A DNA stretch of 64,000 nucleotides from Burkholderiales bacterium (lineage in GTDB: Bacteria; Pseudomonadota; Gammaproteobacteria; Burkholderiales; Casimicrobiaceae). The notes beneath the pieces are model-generated. The model ran no database searches. It was given only the letters and a program-made list of their open reading frames with translations, and was not told the origin of the DNA. The DNA is taken from the NCBI GenBank assembly GCA_015075645.1, contig JABTUF010000004.1, positions 124,001 through 188,000 on the forward strand. Reading direction: 5' to 3'. Below, one piece after another: positions 15,141-24,624 of the stretch; within the stretch, counting starts at the first letter, position 1, and every line of letters begins with the position of its first letter. Position numbers and translations under genes: made by a program.

Positions 15141-17195
15141 ATGAACGACAATCCGCTGCTCGACTTCTCGGGACTCCCGCGCTTCGCCTCGATCCGCGCC
15201 GAACACGTGACGCCGGCGGTGGAGCGCCTGCTCGCCGAAGCGCGCGCGACCATTGACCGGGTCGCGGCCGACACGCGCGCTCCGTCCTGGGCGACCGTCG
15301 CCGAGCCGATCGCCGACGCGCTCGACCGCCTGCATCGCGCCTGGGGCGCGGTTCGGCACCTGAACGCGGTCGTGAGCACGCCCCCGATCCGCGACGCCTA
15401 CAACGGCAACCTGCCGGCGATCACCGCGTTCTACACCGACCTGGGCCAGGACGAGCGCCTGTACGCGAAGTACCGCGCCCTCGCCGCGTCGCCGTCCTAC
15501 GCGGAACTCGACCCGGCGAAGCGCCGCGTGATCGACAACGAGCTGCGCGACTTCAAGCTCTCGGGTGCCGAGCTCCCGCCGGCCGAGAAGGCCCGCTTCA
15601 AGGCGATCCAGGAGGAACTCGCGTCGCTCTCGGCGCGCTACGACGACCACGTGCTCGACGCGACCAACGACTACGCGCTCCACGTCGACGACCCGAAGCG
15701 CCTGGCCGGCCTCCCCGACGACGTCGTCGCCGAGGCGCGAGAGAACGCGAAGGCCGAGGGCCGCGACGGCTGGAAGCTCACGGTGCGCATGCCCTGCTAC
15801 CTGCCGGTCATGAAGTACGCGCACGACCGCGAGCTGCGCGCCGAGCTCCACCGCGCGCAGTCGACGCGCGCCTCCGACCTCGGCGCGAAGCGCGAGTGGG
15901 ACAACGGGCCGCTGATCGAACAGGTGCTCGGGCTGCGCCGCGAGGCCGCGCGCCTGCTCGGCTACCCGCACTACGCCGAGGTCTCGCTCGTCCCCAAGAT
16001 GGCGAAGGACACCGCCGACGTGCTCGCGTTCCTGCGCGACCTCGCGCGGCGCGCGAAGCCCTACGCCGAGCGCGATCTCTCCGAACTCGCCGCATTCGCG
16101 CGCACCGAGCTAGGCGTCGCGAAGCTCGAGCCCTGGGACATCGCCTACGCCACCGAGAAGCTGCAGAACGCGCGCTACGCGTTCTCGGACGAGGCGGTGC
16201 GCCAGTATTTCCCGGAGGACCGCGTGCTCGCCGGCCTGTTCCGCGTCGTCGAGACGATCTACGGCGTGCACATCCGCGAATCGCGGGCGGAGGCCTGGCA
16301 TCCGACCGTGCGCTTCTTCGACATCGCGGACCGCCACGGCGCCACGATCGCGCAGTTCTACTTCGACAACTACGCGCGCGAAGCCAAGCAGGGCGGTGCG
16401 TGGATGGACGACGCGATCAACCGCCGGCGCCGCGCCGACGGCGTCCAGATCCCGGTCGCCTACCTCACCTGCAATCTGCCTGCCCCGGTCGCGGGCAAGC
16501 CGGCGCTGTTCACGCACGACGACGTGATCACCGTGTTCCACGAGTTCGGCCACGGCCTCCACCAGATGCTGACGCAGGTGGAGGTGCTGGGCGTCTCGGG
16601 CATCGAGGGCGTCGAATGGGACGCGGTCGAGCTGCCGTCGCAGTTCATGGAGAACTTCTGCTGGGAGTGGGAGGTGCTGCGGCACATGACCGCGCACGTC
16701 GACACCGGAGAACCGCTGCCGCGCGCGCTCTTCGACCGCATGATCGCGGCGAAGAACTTCCAGAGCGGGCTCGCGACGGTGCGGCAGCTCGAGTTCGGTC
16801 TCTTCGACATGCTCGTCCACAGCGACTACGTGCCGGGGGGCGGCGGTCGATACGCCTCGCCGCAGGCGGTGCTCGACGCGGTGCGCTCCGAGGTCCGGGT
16901 GCTGCCGGTCGCGCCCTACGACCGCTTCATGCACGCGTTCGCGCACGTGTTCGCCGGCGGCTACGCGGCGGGCTACTACAGCTACAAGTGGGCCGAAGTG
17001 CTCTCCGCCGACGCGTTCAGCCTGTTCGAGGAACTCGGGGTGCTCTCGCCGGAGGCGGGCGCGCGCTTCCGCGACGAGGTCCTCGCGAAGGGCGGCAGCC
17101 GGCCGGCGATGGAGTCGTTCGTCGCCTTCCGCGGGCGCGAGCCCCAACTGGACGCGCTTCTGCGGCATAATGGGATGACAACGTCATTGGCCTGA
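15141..17195 (+). CDS. prlC: Oligopeptidase A (M3 zinc metallopeptidase)
   Basis: This 684-residue cytoplasmic protein starts at ATG 15141. The zinc site is HEFGHGLH (about 465-472), with the downstream glutamate in GIEGVEWDAVELPSQFMEN. YASPQAVLDAVRSEVRVLP and FAHVFAGGYAAGYYSYKWAEVLSADAF are conserved M3A blocks. The length matches E. coli PrlC (680). It degrades short peptides, including cleaved signal peptides. No signal sequence is present. It follows murU by about 50 bases and precedes a periplasmic glutaredoxin-like gene. Confidence 0.95.
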   Translation: MNDNPLLDFSGLPRFASIRAEHVTPAVERLLAEARATIDRVAADTRAPSWATVAEPIADALDRLHRAWGAVRHLNAVVSTPPIRDAYNGNLPAITAFYTDLGQDERLYAKYRALAASPSYAELDPAKRRVIDNELRDFKLSGAELPPAEKARFKAIQEELASLSARYDDHVLDATNDYALHVDDPKRLAGLPDDVVAEARENAKAEGRDGWKLTVRMPCYLPVMKYAHDRELRAELHRAQSTRASDLGAKREWDNGPLIEQVLGLRREAARLLGYPHYAEVSLVPKMAKDTADVLAFLRDLARRAKPYAERDLSELAAFARTELGVAKLEPWDIAYATEKLQNARYAFSDEAVRQYFPEDRVLAGLFRVVETIYGVHIRESRAEAWHPTVRFFDIADRHGATIAQFYFDNYAREAKQGGAWMDDAINRRRRADGVQIPVAYLTCNLPAPVAGKPALFTHDDVITVFHEFGHGLHQMLTQVEVLGVSGIEGVEWDAVELPSQFMENFCWEWEVLRHMTAHVDTGEPLPRALFDRMIAAKNFQSGLATVRQLEFGLFDMLVHSDYVPGGGGRYASPQAVLDAVRSEVRVLPVAPYDRFMHAFAHVFAGGYAAGYYSYKWAEVLSADAFSLFEELGVLSPEAGARFRDEVLAKGGSRPAMESFVAFRGREPQLDALLRHNGMTTSLA

Positions 17196-17205
17196 AGGAG
17201 TTGCC

Positions 17206-17811
17206 ATGGCCCGTGTCCGACCGTCCCGTCGTTTCCTCGCTGCCGGCGCCGCCGGCGCGATCGCGGCCGCGCTGGCCTCGGGCGCGCTCGCGCAAGGCCA
17301 GGTCTACCGCTACGAAGATGCGCAGGGGCGCGTCGTCTACTCCGACAAGCCCCCGCCCACCGATGCGAGGAAGGCGCAGCAGAAGCGCATCGGCGCCAAC
17401 TACATCGAGACCGAGCAGGCGCCGCTCGAGTTGCAGCAGGCGACCGAACGCTTCCCGGTCACGCTCTTCACCTTCGCGTGCGGCGACGTCTGCCAGAAGG
17501 CCGAGGCGCTGCTCAACCGGCGCGGCGTGCCCTTCTCGACCGTCAACGTCGAAGATCCCGCGAACGCGAAGCGCCTCGAGGCGCTGACCGGCGAGATGAC
17601 CGCGCCTGTGCTGCAGGTCGGCGACAAGCTCGTGGCCAAGGGCTTCAACGAGGCGCGCTGGACCGCGATGCTCGACGAGGCGGGTTATCCGAAGGCTCCG
17701 GCGCCGCGACGCACCGTCGCAGGTCCGCGCGCCCCCGAGCCGCCGCCGTCCGCCGTGACGCAGACCGCCCCGCCACCGCCCGCCAAGGGCACCGGCTACC
17801 CGGCCCAGTAG
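17206..17811 (+). CDS. DUF4124/glutaredoxin-like exported protein
   Basis: This 201-residue protein starts at ATG 17206, 10 bases after prlC, with a good AAGGAG site that overlaps the prlC end. A signal peptide ends at ALAQG. A DUF4124 region follows (QVYRYEDAQGRVVYSDKPPP), then a glutaredoxin-type fold (about 85-155: VTLFTFACGDVCQKAEALLNRRGVPFSTVNVE, TAPVLQVGDKLVAKGF). The active-site position reads CGDVC, a CxxxC spacing rather than the usual CxxC, so redox activity is uncertain. The tail is Pro-rich. It is probably periplasmic. Confidence 0.8.
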   Translation: MARVRPSRRFLAAGAAGAIAAALASGALAQGQVYRYEDAQGRVVYSDKPPPTDARKAQQKRIGANYIETEQAPLELQQATERFPVTLFTFACGDVCQKAEALLNRRGVPFSTVNVEDPANAKRLEALTGEMTAPVLQVGDKLVAKGFNEARWTAMLDEAGYPKAPAPRRTVAGPRAPEPPPSAVTQTAPPPPAKGTGYPAQ

Positions 17812-17813
17812 CG

Positions 17814-18644
17814 CTATCTCGGCGACGCCGGCCGGCCGCCCGCCCGATAGTCGCCCGCCTTGCCCGCGAACGCGGGCCGCGGTGCGCCGGTCACGAGCGC
17901 CGCGATGTCCCAGGCGTCCTGATCGGAGAGCGAACCGCCGCGGCCGAGCGGCATCTTCGCCTGGATGAACGCCGCCGCGGTCGCGGCGTGCGACATGCCC
18001 GCGCCGTCGTTGAACGATTGCGGCCCCCACAGCGGCGGAATCGCGTAGCCGCCCGACGCGAGCGGCGAACCGCCGCCGTCGACGCCGTGGCAGCTCGCGC
18101 AGCGCTGCTCGTAGAGCGTCGCGCCGCGCCCCGCATCGGGCGCGCGCGCGGGGGCGCTCATCGCGCGGAAGCCGCGCCCCTCGACGCTCGCGCCGACCGG
18201 CACTCCGGTCGAGAGCCACGCGACGTAGGCCATCAACGCCCGCATCGGCGCGCCGTCGACGTCGATCGGCCTGCCGTTCATCGAGCGGCGGAAGCAGTCG
18301 TTGACGCGGTCGGCGAAACCCTCGACGCGTCCGCTCCGCGCGAAGTACTCGGGATACACGCCCCACACGCCGACGAGCGGCGCGGCGTAGGCGACGGTGC
18401 CGCCGTTCAGGTGGCACGACGCGCACGCGAGACCGTTGCCGACGTTCTCCGGCAGCGCCGCCTTCGTCGCGTTGATGATCGACAGTCCCTGGCGCACCGC
18501 GTCGCCGAGCGGCCCGTCGGGCATCGTCTGCGGCGCGGGGACGACGAGTGGAACCCGCTTCGGTACGACGTCGGCAGCGTCCACGAGCGGCGCATGCGCG
18601 ACGGCCTGGACGAGCGCTACGGCGACGACGGTGGCGATCCTCAT
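17814..18644 (-). CDS. tsdA: Di-haem c-type cytochrome, thiosulfate dehydrogenase (TsdA) type
   Basis: This 276-residue protein starts at ATG 18644, with GGAG upstream. A signal peptide ends near PLVDAAD. Two CASCH haem-binding motifs are present, one per domain. The first domain carries [28 protein letters not shown] and [11 protein letters not shown], the blocks typical of TsdA. TsdA oxidises two thiosulfates to tetrathionate, or runs in reverse, in the periplasm. No partner cytochrome TsdB or sox gene is nearby, so the physiological role is inferred from the family. A related generic di-haem cytochrome cannot be excluded. Confidence 0.75.
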   Translation of the reverse strand: MRIATVVAVALVQAVAHAPLVDAADVVPKRVPLVVPAPQTMPDGPLGDAVRQGLSIINATKAALPENVGNGLACASCHLNGGTVAYAAPLVGVWGVYPEYFARSGRVEGFADRVNDCFRRSMNGRPIDVDGAPMRALMAYVAWLSTGVPVGASVEGRGFRAMSAPARAPDAGRGATLYEQRCASCHGVDGGGSPLASGGYAIPPLWGPQSFNDGAGMSHAATAAAFIQAKMPLGRGGSLSDQDAWDIAALVTGAPRPAFAGKAGDYRAGGRPASPR

Positions 18645-18790
18645 GGCGGACTCCGCAACGACACGGGCGAAGTGTACCGTCGCGCATGCGTCCCGGGGCA
18701 TCCCGGGCGCGCGCACCGGGCGGTGCCCTCCGTCGCGTCCCCGCGGCGCGACGATGGCATGATGACGGGCCACGCCGTTCGGAGCCGCTC

Positions 18791-19561
18791 GTGAAGCTCG
18801 CCACCTGGAACGTGAATTCGCTCAATGTGCGGCTGCCGCGCCTCCTCGCCTGGCTCGCCGGGCACGCCCCCGACGTCGTCTGCCTGCAGGAGACCAAGCT
18901 CGAGGACGCGCGATTCCCGCATCGCGAACTCGAGGACGCGGGCTACGCGGCGCAGGCGTCCGGCCAGAAGACCTACAACGGCGTCGCGATCCTCACGCGC
19001 GGCGAGCGTGTCGTGACCGACGTGTCGGTCGGCCTGCGCGGCTTCGACGACGATCAGAAGCGCCTGATCGCGGCGACCGTCGACGGCGTGCGCGTGGTCT
19101 GCGCCTACGTGCCGAACGGGCAGTCGGTCGACTCCGACAAGTACGCCTACAAACTGCGCTGGTGCGAGGCGGCTACCGCGACCTTGCGCGACGAACTCGC
19201 GCGCCATCGGGAACTCGCGTTCTGCGGCGACCTCAACATCGCGCCGGAGGAGCGCGACGTGCACGATCCGGCCGCGTGGGAAGGGCAGGTGCTGTTCTCC
19301 GCGCCGGAGCGCGAGGTCTTCGCGCGCTGGGTCGCGCTCGGGTTGGAGGACAGCTTCCGGCTGTTCGACCAGCCGCCGAAGACGTTCTCGTGGTGGGACT
19401 ACCGGATGCTCGCGTTCCCGAAGAACCGGGGCCTGCGCATCGACCACATCCTCGTCTCACGCGCGCTCGCCTCGCGCTGCCGCGCCTGCACGATCGACCG
19501 CGGGGAGCGCAAGGGCGAGAAGCCCTCCGACCACGCGCCGGTCATCGCCGAATTCGCGTGA
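18791..19561 (+). CDS. xth: Exodeoxyribonuclease III
   Basis: This 256-residue protein starts at GTG 18791. It belongs to the endonuclease/exonuclease/phosphatase fold: [28 protein letters not shown] (metal glutamate), [17 protein letters not shown], and the C-terminal [13 protein letters not shown] with [10 protein letters not shown] (catalytic D and H). It removes damaged 3' ends and cuts at abasic sites in base-excision repair. The stop overlaps the next GTG (GTGA). Confidence 0.93.
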   Translation: MKLATWNVNSLNVRLPRLLAWLAGHAPDVVCLQETKLEDARFPHRELEDAGYAAQASGQKTYNGVAILTRGERVVTDVSVGLRGFDDDQKRLIAATVDGVRVVCAYVPNGQSVDSDKYAYKLRWCEAATATLRDELARHRELAFCGDLNIAPEERDVHDPAAWEGQVLFSAPEREVFARWVALGLEDSFRLFDQPPKTFSWWDYRMLAFPKNRGLRIDHILVSRALASRCRACTIDRGERKGEKPSDHAPVIAEFA

Positions 19562-21255
19562 GGCCGCCCGCGTCCGCGGTGTTCGGCGCGCTCGCGGGCG
19601 TCGTGCTGTTCTTCCTCGTCCTCGATCCGCGCATCCTCGACCCCGGGTACTGGATCTGGTTGCTGGATGGCGATCCCGCGACGCAGTACCTCGGCTGGCG
19701 CTTCTTCCGCTCCGAGGCGTGGCAGTGGCCGCCGGGGGCGCTCAGGAGCTACGGCCTCGAGGTCGGCAGCGCGATTCCCTACCCGGACTCGCTGCCGCTC
19801 CTCGCGTTCCCGGCCAAGCTCCTGCGCGGCGTGTTGCCCGATCCGTTCCAGTACTTCGGGTTCTGGATGCTCGCGTGCTTCGCGTTGCAGGGCTTCTTCG
19901 GCGGGCTCCTCGCCGCGCTCGCCTCGGAGCGTCCGGTCGAACGCTACGCGATCACGCTCCTGTTCGTCGCGAGCGTGCCGCTGCTCGACCGCGCCATCGG
20001 CCACTACGCGCTGATGTCGCACTGGATCGTGCTGTGGGGGCTGTGGCTCGCGCTGCGCCCGCAGCGCGAACTCGCCACCGCGCAGTGGGCGACGCTCGCC
20101 TGCCTCGCCGCGCTCGTGCACGCGTACCTGCTCTACCTGGCGCTCGCGCTGTGGGTCGCCGACGTCCTGCGCCGGCGTCACTTCGACCCCCAGCCGCGGC
20201 CGGGTTTCGGCGCGGCGTTCCGTCACGTGACGATCGTCGCGATCGCACTCGGCGCGACGATGGCGCTGGCCGGGTACTTCGTGCTCCCCGCGCACGGGAT
20301 CTCCGGCGGCGGCGCCTACTACGGCAAGTTCGCGACCAACCTGAACGGGTTCTGGAACCCGGGCTGGGGATCGGCGTTCCTCCCTGGCCTGCCGGTGATG
20401 AAGGGCGCGGAACTCGAGGGGCACGCCTACCTCGGCCTCGGGGTTCTCGTGCTGCTCGCCGCGGCGGCGGTCGCACTCGTCGCGCCAGGGACGCCGCGCG
20501 CGAACCTGAAGCCGTACCTGCCGCTCGTCGCGATCGGCTTCGGGCTCTGGCTCACCGCGCTCTCGCACCAGGTCGCGTGGGGCGATCATGTGGTCCTCGA
20601 GATCCCGATTCGCGGGAAGCTCCTCGAACTCTTCGGCACGCTGCGCGCCTCGGGGCGCCTCGCGTGGGTCGCGATCTACGGCCTCACGTTCGCGGCGGCG
20701 GCGATCGTCGCGGCGCGCTACGCGCCCCGCGCGGCGACCGCGCTCGTCGTGTCCGCGGTCGCGCTGCAACTCGTCGACCTCGCTCCGCGTTTCACCGCGA
20801 TGCGCGGCTACCTCGACGAGCGCTACTTCACCGTGCCCGCGGAACGCAAGAGCCCGCTCGCCTCGCCGTTCTGGGCCGAGGCGGCGAAGCACTACCGCAC
20901 GATCCGGGTGGCGCCGGCCGCGAACATGGCCCGCGGCTGGCCGTGGCTCGCGCTCTACGCCGTCGACCACGGCATGGCGATCAACACCGGGCAGTTCGCG
21001 CGCATCTCGGGTCCGAACATCGCGGAGGCGAACCGCAAGCTCGCCGTCGCGCTCGCCGACGGGCCGCTCGATCCGCACACGCTCTACCTCCTCTGGTCGT
21101 CCGACGCGCGCTTCGACTGGCGGATCGGCCCCGACGACGGCATCGGCGTGTTCGACGGCTACGTCGTCATCGCTCCGGACTGGTTCGCGGTGCCTCGCGG
21201 TCCGATCGCGCCCGACTATCTGGTGCGCGGGCCGCGGCGCGGCGTCGCTCCGTAG
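19558..21255 (+). CDS. DUF6311-type polytopic membrane protein
   Basis: This 565-residue protein starts at GTG 19558, overlapping the xth stop. It begins with a transmembrane helix ([19 protein letters not shown]), then [27 protein letters not shown]. That segment is typical of DUF6311 proteins and resembles glycosyltransferase-C type loops with an acidic pair after the first helix. About ten more helices follow, then a soluble C-terminal domain (from about residue 420). The function is unproven; a lipid-linked sugar transferase is one possibility. The overlap with xth suggests co-transcription but not a shared function. Confidence 0.7.
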   Translation: MRPPASAVFGALAGVVLFFLVLDPRILDPGYWIWLLDGDPATQYLGWRFFRSEAWQWPPGALRSYGLEVGSAIPYPDSLPLLAFPAKLLRGVLPDPFQYFGFWMLACFALQGFFGGLLAALASERPVERYAITLLFVASVPLLDRAIGHYALMSHWIVLWGLWLALRPQRELATAQWATLACLAALVHAYLLYLALALWVADVLRRRHFDPQPRPGFGAAFRHVTIVAIALGATMALAGYFVLPAHGISGGGAYYGKFATNLNGFWNPGWGSAFLPGLPVMKGAELEGHAYLGLGVLVLLAAAAVALVAPGTPRANLKPYLPLVAIGFGLWLTALSHQVAWGDHVVLEIPIRGKLLELFGTLRASGRLAWVAIYGLTFAAAAIVAARYAPRAATALVVSAVALQLVDLAPRFTAMRGYLDERYFTVPAERKSPLASPFWAEAAKHYRTIRVAPAANMARGWPWLALYAVDHGMAINTGQFARISGPNIAEANRKLAVALADGPLDPHTLYLLWSSDARFDWRIGPDDGIGVFDGYVVIAPDWFAVPRGPIAPDYLVRGPRRGVAP

Positions 21256-21340
21256 AAAGGGGTCAGAGCCGCAATACTCGCGCGATCATTGATGACCTGG
21301 CGCCGTCGAGTCGCGCGAGTATCGCGGCTCTGACCCCTTT
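21256..21340. repeat. Long inverted repeat (REP/BIME-like) with 30-bp arms
   Basis: The left arm (21256-21285) starts AAAGGGGTCAGAGCCGC. It is repeated in inverse orientation at 21311-21340 with 29 of 30 bases matching, around a 25-base loop. It fills the whole gap between the convergent DUF6311 and ntrC genes and could act as a bidirectional terminator. AAAGGGGTCAGA ends are common in dispersed repeats linked to REP-associated tyrosine transposases in proteobacteria; no transposase is present here. Only this copy was noticed in the window. Confidence 0.85.
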
Positions 21341-21341
21341 G

Positions 21342-22805
21342 TCACCCGCCCTTGCGCAACTCCTCCTCCATCCCGAGTTCGCGGATCTTGCGCGTGAGCG
21401 TGTTGCGGCCCCAGCCGAGCCATTGCGCGGCGTCCATGCGGTGCCCGCCGGTGTGCATCAGCGCGCGCCGGATCAGCGTCATCTCGAACTCGCGCTCGAG
21501 CCGGTTGCCGGCGGATTTCTCGCCGCGCGCGAGCGCCTGGGCGAGTTCGCGGTCGAGGGCGTGCTGCCAGCTCGCCTCGCCCGGGCGCACGCCCGGCAGC
21601 GTCGCGGGCTCGCGCACCTCCGGCGGCAGGTCCGCCGCTTCGATGCGCTGCCCGGGGGCCATCACGGTGAGCCAGTGGCAGATGTTCTCGAGCTGACGCA
21701 CGTTGCCCGGGAACGCGAAGCCCTGCAGGACCTTGATCGCGTCGTCGGAGAGCACCTTCGGGTCCACGGCGAGTTCACGCGCGCTCTTCTGCATGAAGTG
21801 CCGCGCGAGCGGCGGGACGTCCTCCGGACGCTCGCGCAGCGGCGGCAGGCGCAGCCGGACGACGTTCAGCCGGTGCAGCAGGTCCTCGCGGAACAGGCCG
21901 CCGCGCACGCGTTCCTCGAGATTCTGGTGCGTCGCCGCGATGACGCGCACGCTCGAGCGCAGCGGCGCGTGGCCGCCGACGCGGTAGTACTCGCCGTCCG
22001 AGAGCACGCGCAGCAGGCGCACCTGGAGGTCGGCGGGCATGTCGCCGATCTCGTCGAGGAACAGCGTCCCGCCCTCGGCCTGCTCGAAGCGCCCGCGACG
22101 CGCGCTCTGCGCGCCGGTGAACGCGCCGCGCTCGTGGCCGAACAGCTCGCTCTCGAGCAGGTCCTTCGGGATCGCCGCCGTGTTGATCGCGATGAACGGT
22201 CCGGCGGCGCGCGGGCTGTGGCGGTGAAGCGCGCGGGCAACGAGTTCCTTCCCGGTGCCCGACTCGCCGGTGATCAGCACGGTCGCGTTCGATTGCGAGA
22301 GTCGGCCGATCGCGCGGAACACCTCCTGCATCGCCGGCGCCTGCCCGAGGATCTCCGCGGGTTCGCCGAGCGTGCCCGCGGTCGGCGCCACCGCCGGCGA
22401 CTGCGACATCGCGCGCCGGATCAGCGCGATCGCGTGATCGACGTCGAAGGGCTTCGGCAGGTACTCGAACGCCCCGCCCTGGAACGCCTGCACCGCGCTC
22501 TCGAGATCCGAGTAGGCGGTCATCACGATGACCGGGAGCTGCGGGTGCCGCTCCTTCACCTGGTTCAAGAGCGCGATGCCCGACTCGCCCGGCATCCGGA
22601 TGTCGGAGACGAGCGCCGCCGGCCTGTCGACGGCGAGCGCCTGCATCACCTCGTAGGCCGAGCCGAAGGTCCGGTGCGGCACGCCCTCGCGCGCCAGGGC
22701 CTTCTCGAGCACCCAGCGGATCGATCGGTCGTCGTCGACGATCCACACGCTCCGGCCGGATTCGCCGCTCCGCGGCGTGTCGTCAGCGTCGTGCATCGGC
22801 GTCAT
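21342..22805 (-). CDS. glnG: Nitrogen regulation response regulator NtrC
   Basis: This 487-residue protein is given from ATG 22805; ATG 22796 is an alternative. A receiver domain (about 18-135) has VWIVDDDRS and the phospho-acceptor Asp near residue 68 in [12 protein letters not shown]. The sigma-54-interacting AAA+ domain has Walker A GESGTGKE, the GAFTGA loop and [11 protein letters not shown]-terminal Fis-type helix-turn-helix ([21 protein letters not shown]) binds enhancers. The start lies 23 bases inside ntrB, so the two are translationally coupled. It is likely to activate glnA upstream on the same strand, where a binding site is visible. Confidence 0.95.
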   Translation of the reverse strand: MTPMHDADDTPRSGESGRSVWIVDDDRSIRWVLEKALAREGVPHRTFGSAYEVMQALAVDRPAALVSDIRMPGESGIALLNQVKERHPQLPVIVMTAYSDLESAVQAFQGGAFEYLPKPFDVDHAIALIRRAMSQSPAVAPTAGTLGEPAEILGQAPAMQEVFRAIGRLSQSNATVLITGESGTGKELVARALHRHSPRAAGPFIAINTAAIPKDLLESELFGHERGAFTGAQSARRGRFEQAEGGTLFLDEIGDMPADLQVRLLRVLSDGEYYRVGGHAPLRSSVRVIAATHQNLEERVRGGLFREDLLHRLNVVRLRLPPLRERPEDVPPLARHFMQKSARELAVDPKVLSDDAIKVLQGFAFPGNVRQLENICHWLTVMAPGQRIEAADLPPEVREPATLPGVRPGEASWQHALDRELAQALARGEKSAGNRLEREFEMTLIRRALMHTGGHRMDAAQWLGWGRNTLTRKIRELGMEEELRKGG

Positions 22806-23904
22806 CCCGGTTCTGGTGCGCGTTGTGCGGAGACTCGAACGGCAGCGCGATGGTGAACACGGTGCGGCCGGGCGCGCTCTCCCAGTCGATCGTGCCGCCG
22901 TGCTGCGCGACGAAGGTCTGCGCGATCGTGAGCCCGAGCCCGCTCCCGCCGTCGCGCCCCGACACGAGCGGATAGAACATCCGGTCGCGCAGCGCCTCCG
23001 GAATGCCCGGACCGTTGTCCTCGATCCTGATCGCGACCGCGACACGATGCACCCGGCGCGCGACCATCAGGTTGCGCGCGATGCGCGTCGACACGACGAT
23101 GCGCGGGTCGGGCGTCGTTCCGGCGAGCGCCTGCGCGGCGTTGCGGACCACGTTCAGGACCGCCTGCACGATCTGCTCGGGGTCGACCTCCGCCTCGGGC
23201 AGCGACGCGTCGAAGTCGAGCACGACCGGAACCTGCGGGAACTCCGCCTGCACGACGCCCTTCACGCGCAGCAGCACCTCGTGCACGTTCACGCGCCGGT
23301 ACGCGGGCAGGCGGTGCGGCGTCAGGAGCCGGTTGACGAGCGACTGCAGGCGGTCGGACTCCCCGATGATCACCTGCGTGTATTCGCGCAGGCGCGCATC
23401 GTCGAGCTCGCGTTCGAGCAGTTGCGCCGCGCCGCGGATGCCGCCGAGCGGGTTCTTGATCTCGTGCGCGAGGTTGCGGATCAGCTCGCGGTTCGCCTGC
23501 TGCTGCTCGTTCAGCCGCTCCTCGCGCGCGATCCTGAGCTGCTGGTCGATGTGCCGGAACTCGAGCAGCGTCGCAACTCCCGCCATGTCGACCGGCGTCA
23601 CCGTGCAGGCGAGGTGGAGCTTCGCCTTGCCGGCCACGCCGAGTTCGAGCGCCTGCTCGGTGTACGACGCGCCGCTCGCGACCGCCCGGTCGATCGCGGC
23701 GGCGAGCGCCGCCCCTCCGACGAACGCCTGCACCGGCACGAGGCCGACGAGCCGCTTCCGCGACAGCTCGAAGAGATTCTCCGCCGCGGGATTCGCCCAT
23801 TGCACGCGAGCGTCGCCGTCGAGCAGCAGCACGGCCGTCGCCAGCAGATCCAGCCCCGCTAACGGGTCCGGCCTTCGCGGATCGGGCGCCGTGGCGCGAA
23901 TCAC
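22783..23904 (-). CDS. glnL: Nitrogen regulation sensor kinase/phosphatase NtrB
   Basis: This 373-residue protein is given from GTG 23904; TTG 23958 is a longer option. A PAS domain (ATAVLLLDGDARVQWANPAAENLF) is followed by the dimerisation/phospho-acceptor box NLAHEIKNPLGG and an HATPase domain (QAVLNVVRNAAQALAG, IEDNGPGIP, GSGLGLTIAQ). There are no membrane helices, as expected for cytoplasmic NtrB. It phosphorylates or dephosphorylates NtrC in response to PII proteins. It overlaps ntrC and follows a DUF4124-like gene behind glnA. Confidence 0.94.
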   Translation of the reverse strand: MIRATAPDPRRPDPLAGLDLLATAVLLLDGDARVQWANPAAENLFELSRKRLVGLVPVQAFVGGAALAAAIDRAVASGASYTEQALELGVAGKAKLHLACTVTPVDMAGVATLLEFRHIDQQLRIAREERLNEQQQANRELIRNLAHEIKNPLGGIRGAAQLLERELDDARLREYTQVIIGESDRLQSLVNRLLTPHRLPAYRRVNVHEVLLRVKGVVQAEFPQVPVVLDFDASLPEAEVDPEQIVQAVLNVVRNAAQALAGTTPDPRIVVSTRIARNLMVARRVHRVAVAIRIEDNGPGIPEALRDRMFYPLVSGRDGGSGLGLTIAQTFVAQHGGTIDWESAPGRTVFTIALPFESPHNAHQNRDDADARR

Positions 23905-23998
23905 CCGGCCCCCGCCGCCATCGTGCGCGGCGCGCGGCCCCGGCCGGAGGACGGGCAACCCGCGACGTGCTGCGCTTCCGCGCGAACGAAGGCGCGCG

Positions 23999-24526
23999 TC
24001 AGCGCGACCCGATCTCGCGCTTCAGCGCCGCGACATTGCGCTCGTGCAGTTGCACCGCCTGGCGCAGCCGCGCGAGGCGGTCGGCGTAGGCCTGCGCGTT
24101 CGCGCGCTCCTCCGGCAGCGGCGGCGGCGCGCCGTCGCCCCAGGCCTTCTTCGCGTCGGCGAGGAGCTTCTCCTCGCTCGCGAGTTCGTCCTGCAGCACC
24201 TTGCGGCGGAGGTCGTCGCGCGACTTCTGCGTGCCGGAATCGATCCTCGGGAATCCGGCGGGCGAGGGCACGGCGACCGAGCGCGTGACCGTGGATTTCG
24301 GAGGCGCCGCGGGCTCCGATGAGGCTTCGGGCACGTTGAAGAACGCCTGTGCGCCGGTCCTGGTCGCGCACTTCCACGTGTCCGATCCCGCGACGCGCAC
24401 CGGCTTGTCGGTGCAGCCGGAGTCCTTCGCCGTCTGCGCGAGCGTCGCCGCGGGCGCAAGGCCGCTCGCGCATCCGAGGAAGGCGGCGACGCAGCATGCG
24501 AGGACCCGTTCCGGGAGGAAGGTCAT
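23999..24526 (-). CDS. Exported DUF4124-like protein with coiled-coil tail
   Basis: This 175-residue protein starts at ATG 24526. A signal peptide (MTFLPERVLACCVAAFLGCASG...) runs to about APAATLA. A short region with CTDKPVRVAGSDTWKC and AQAFFNVPEA follows, then a charged alpha-helical C-terminus rich in Glu, Lys and Arg (SRDDLRRKVLQDELASEEKL) that probably forms a coiled coil. The position between glnA and ntrB is typical of DUF4124 proteins in betaproteobacterial glnA-ntrBC clusters. The function is unknown. The lipobox-like LGCAS could alternatively mark a lipoprotein. Confidence 0.7.
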   Translation of the reverse strand: MTFLPERVLACCVAAFLGCASGLAPAATLAQTAKDSGCTDKPVRVAGSDTWKCATRTGAQAFFNVPEASSEPAAPPKSTVTRSVAVPSPAGFPRIDSGTQKSRDDLRRKVLQDELASEEKLLADAKKAWGDGAPPPLPEERANAQAYADRLARLRQAVQLHERNVAALKREIGSR

Positions 24527-24624
24527 GCGTCGCAGTGTATCGGAGCCGGCGATGACGACGATAGGGGCGGACCTCGGGCCCGCCCCCGCCGCCATGCGGA
24601 CAACGCCCGCGACGCTGGCGCGGT

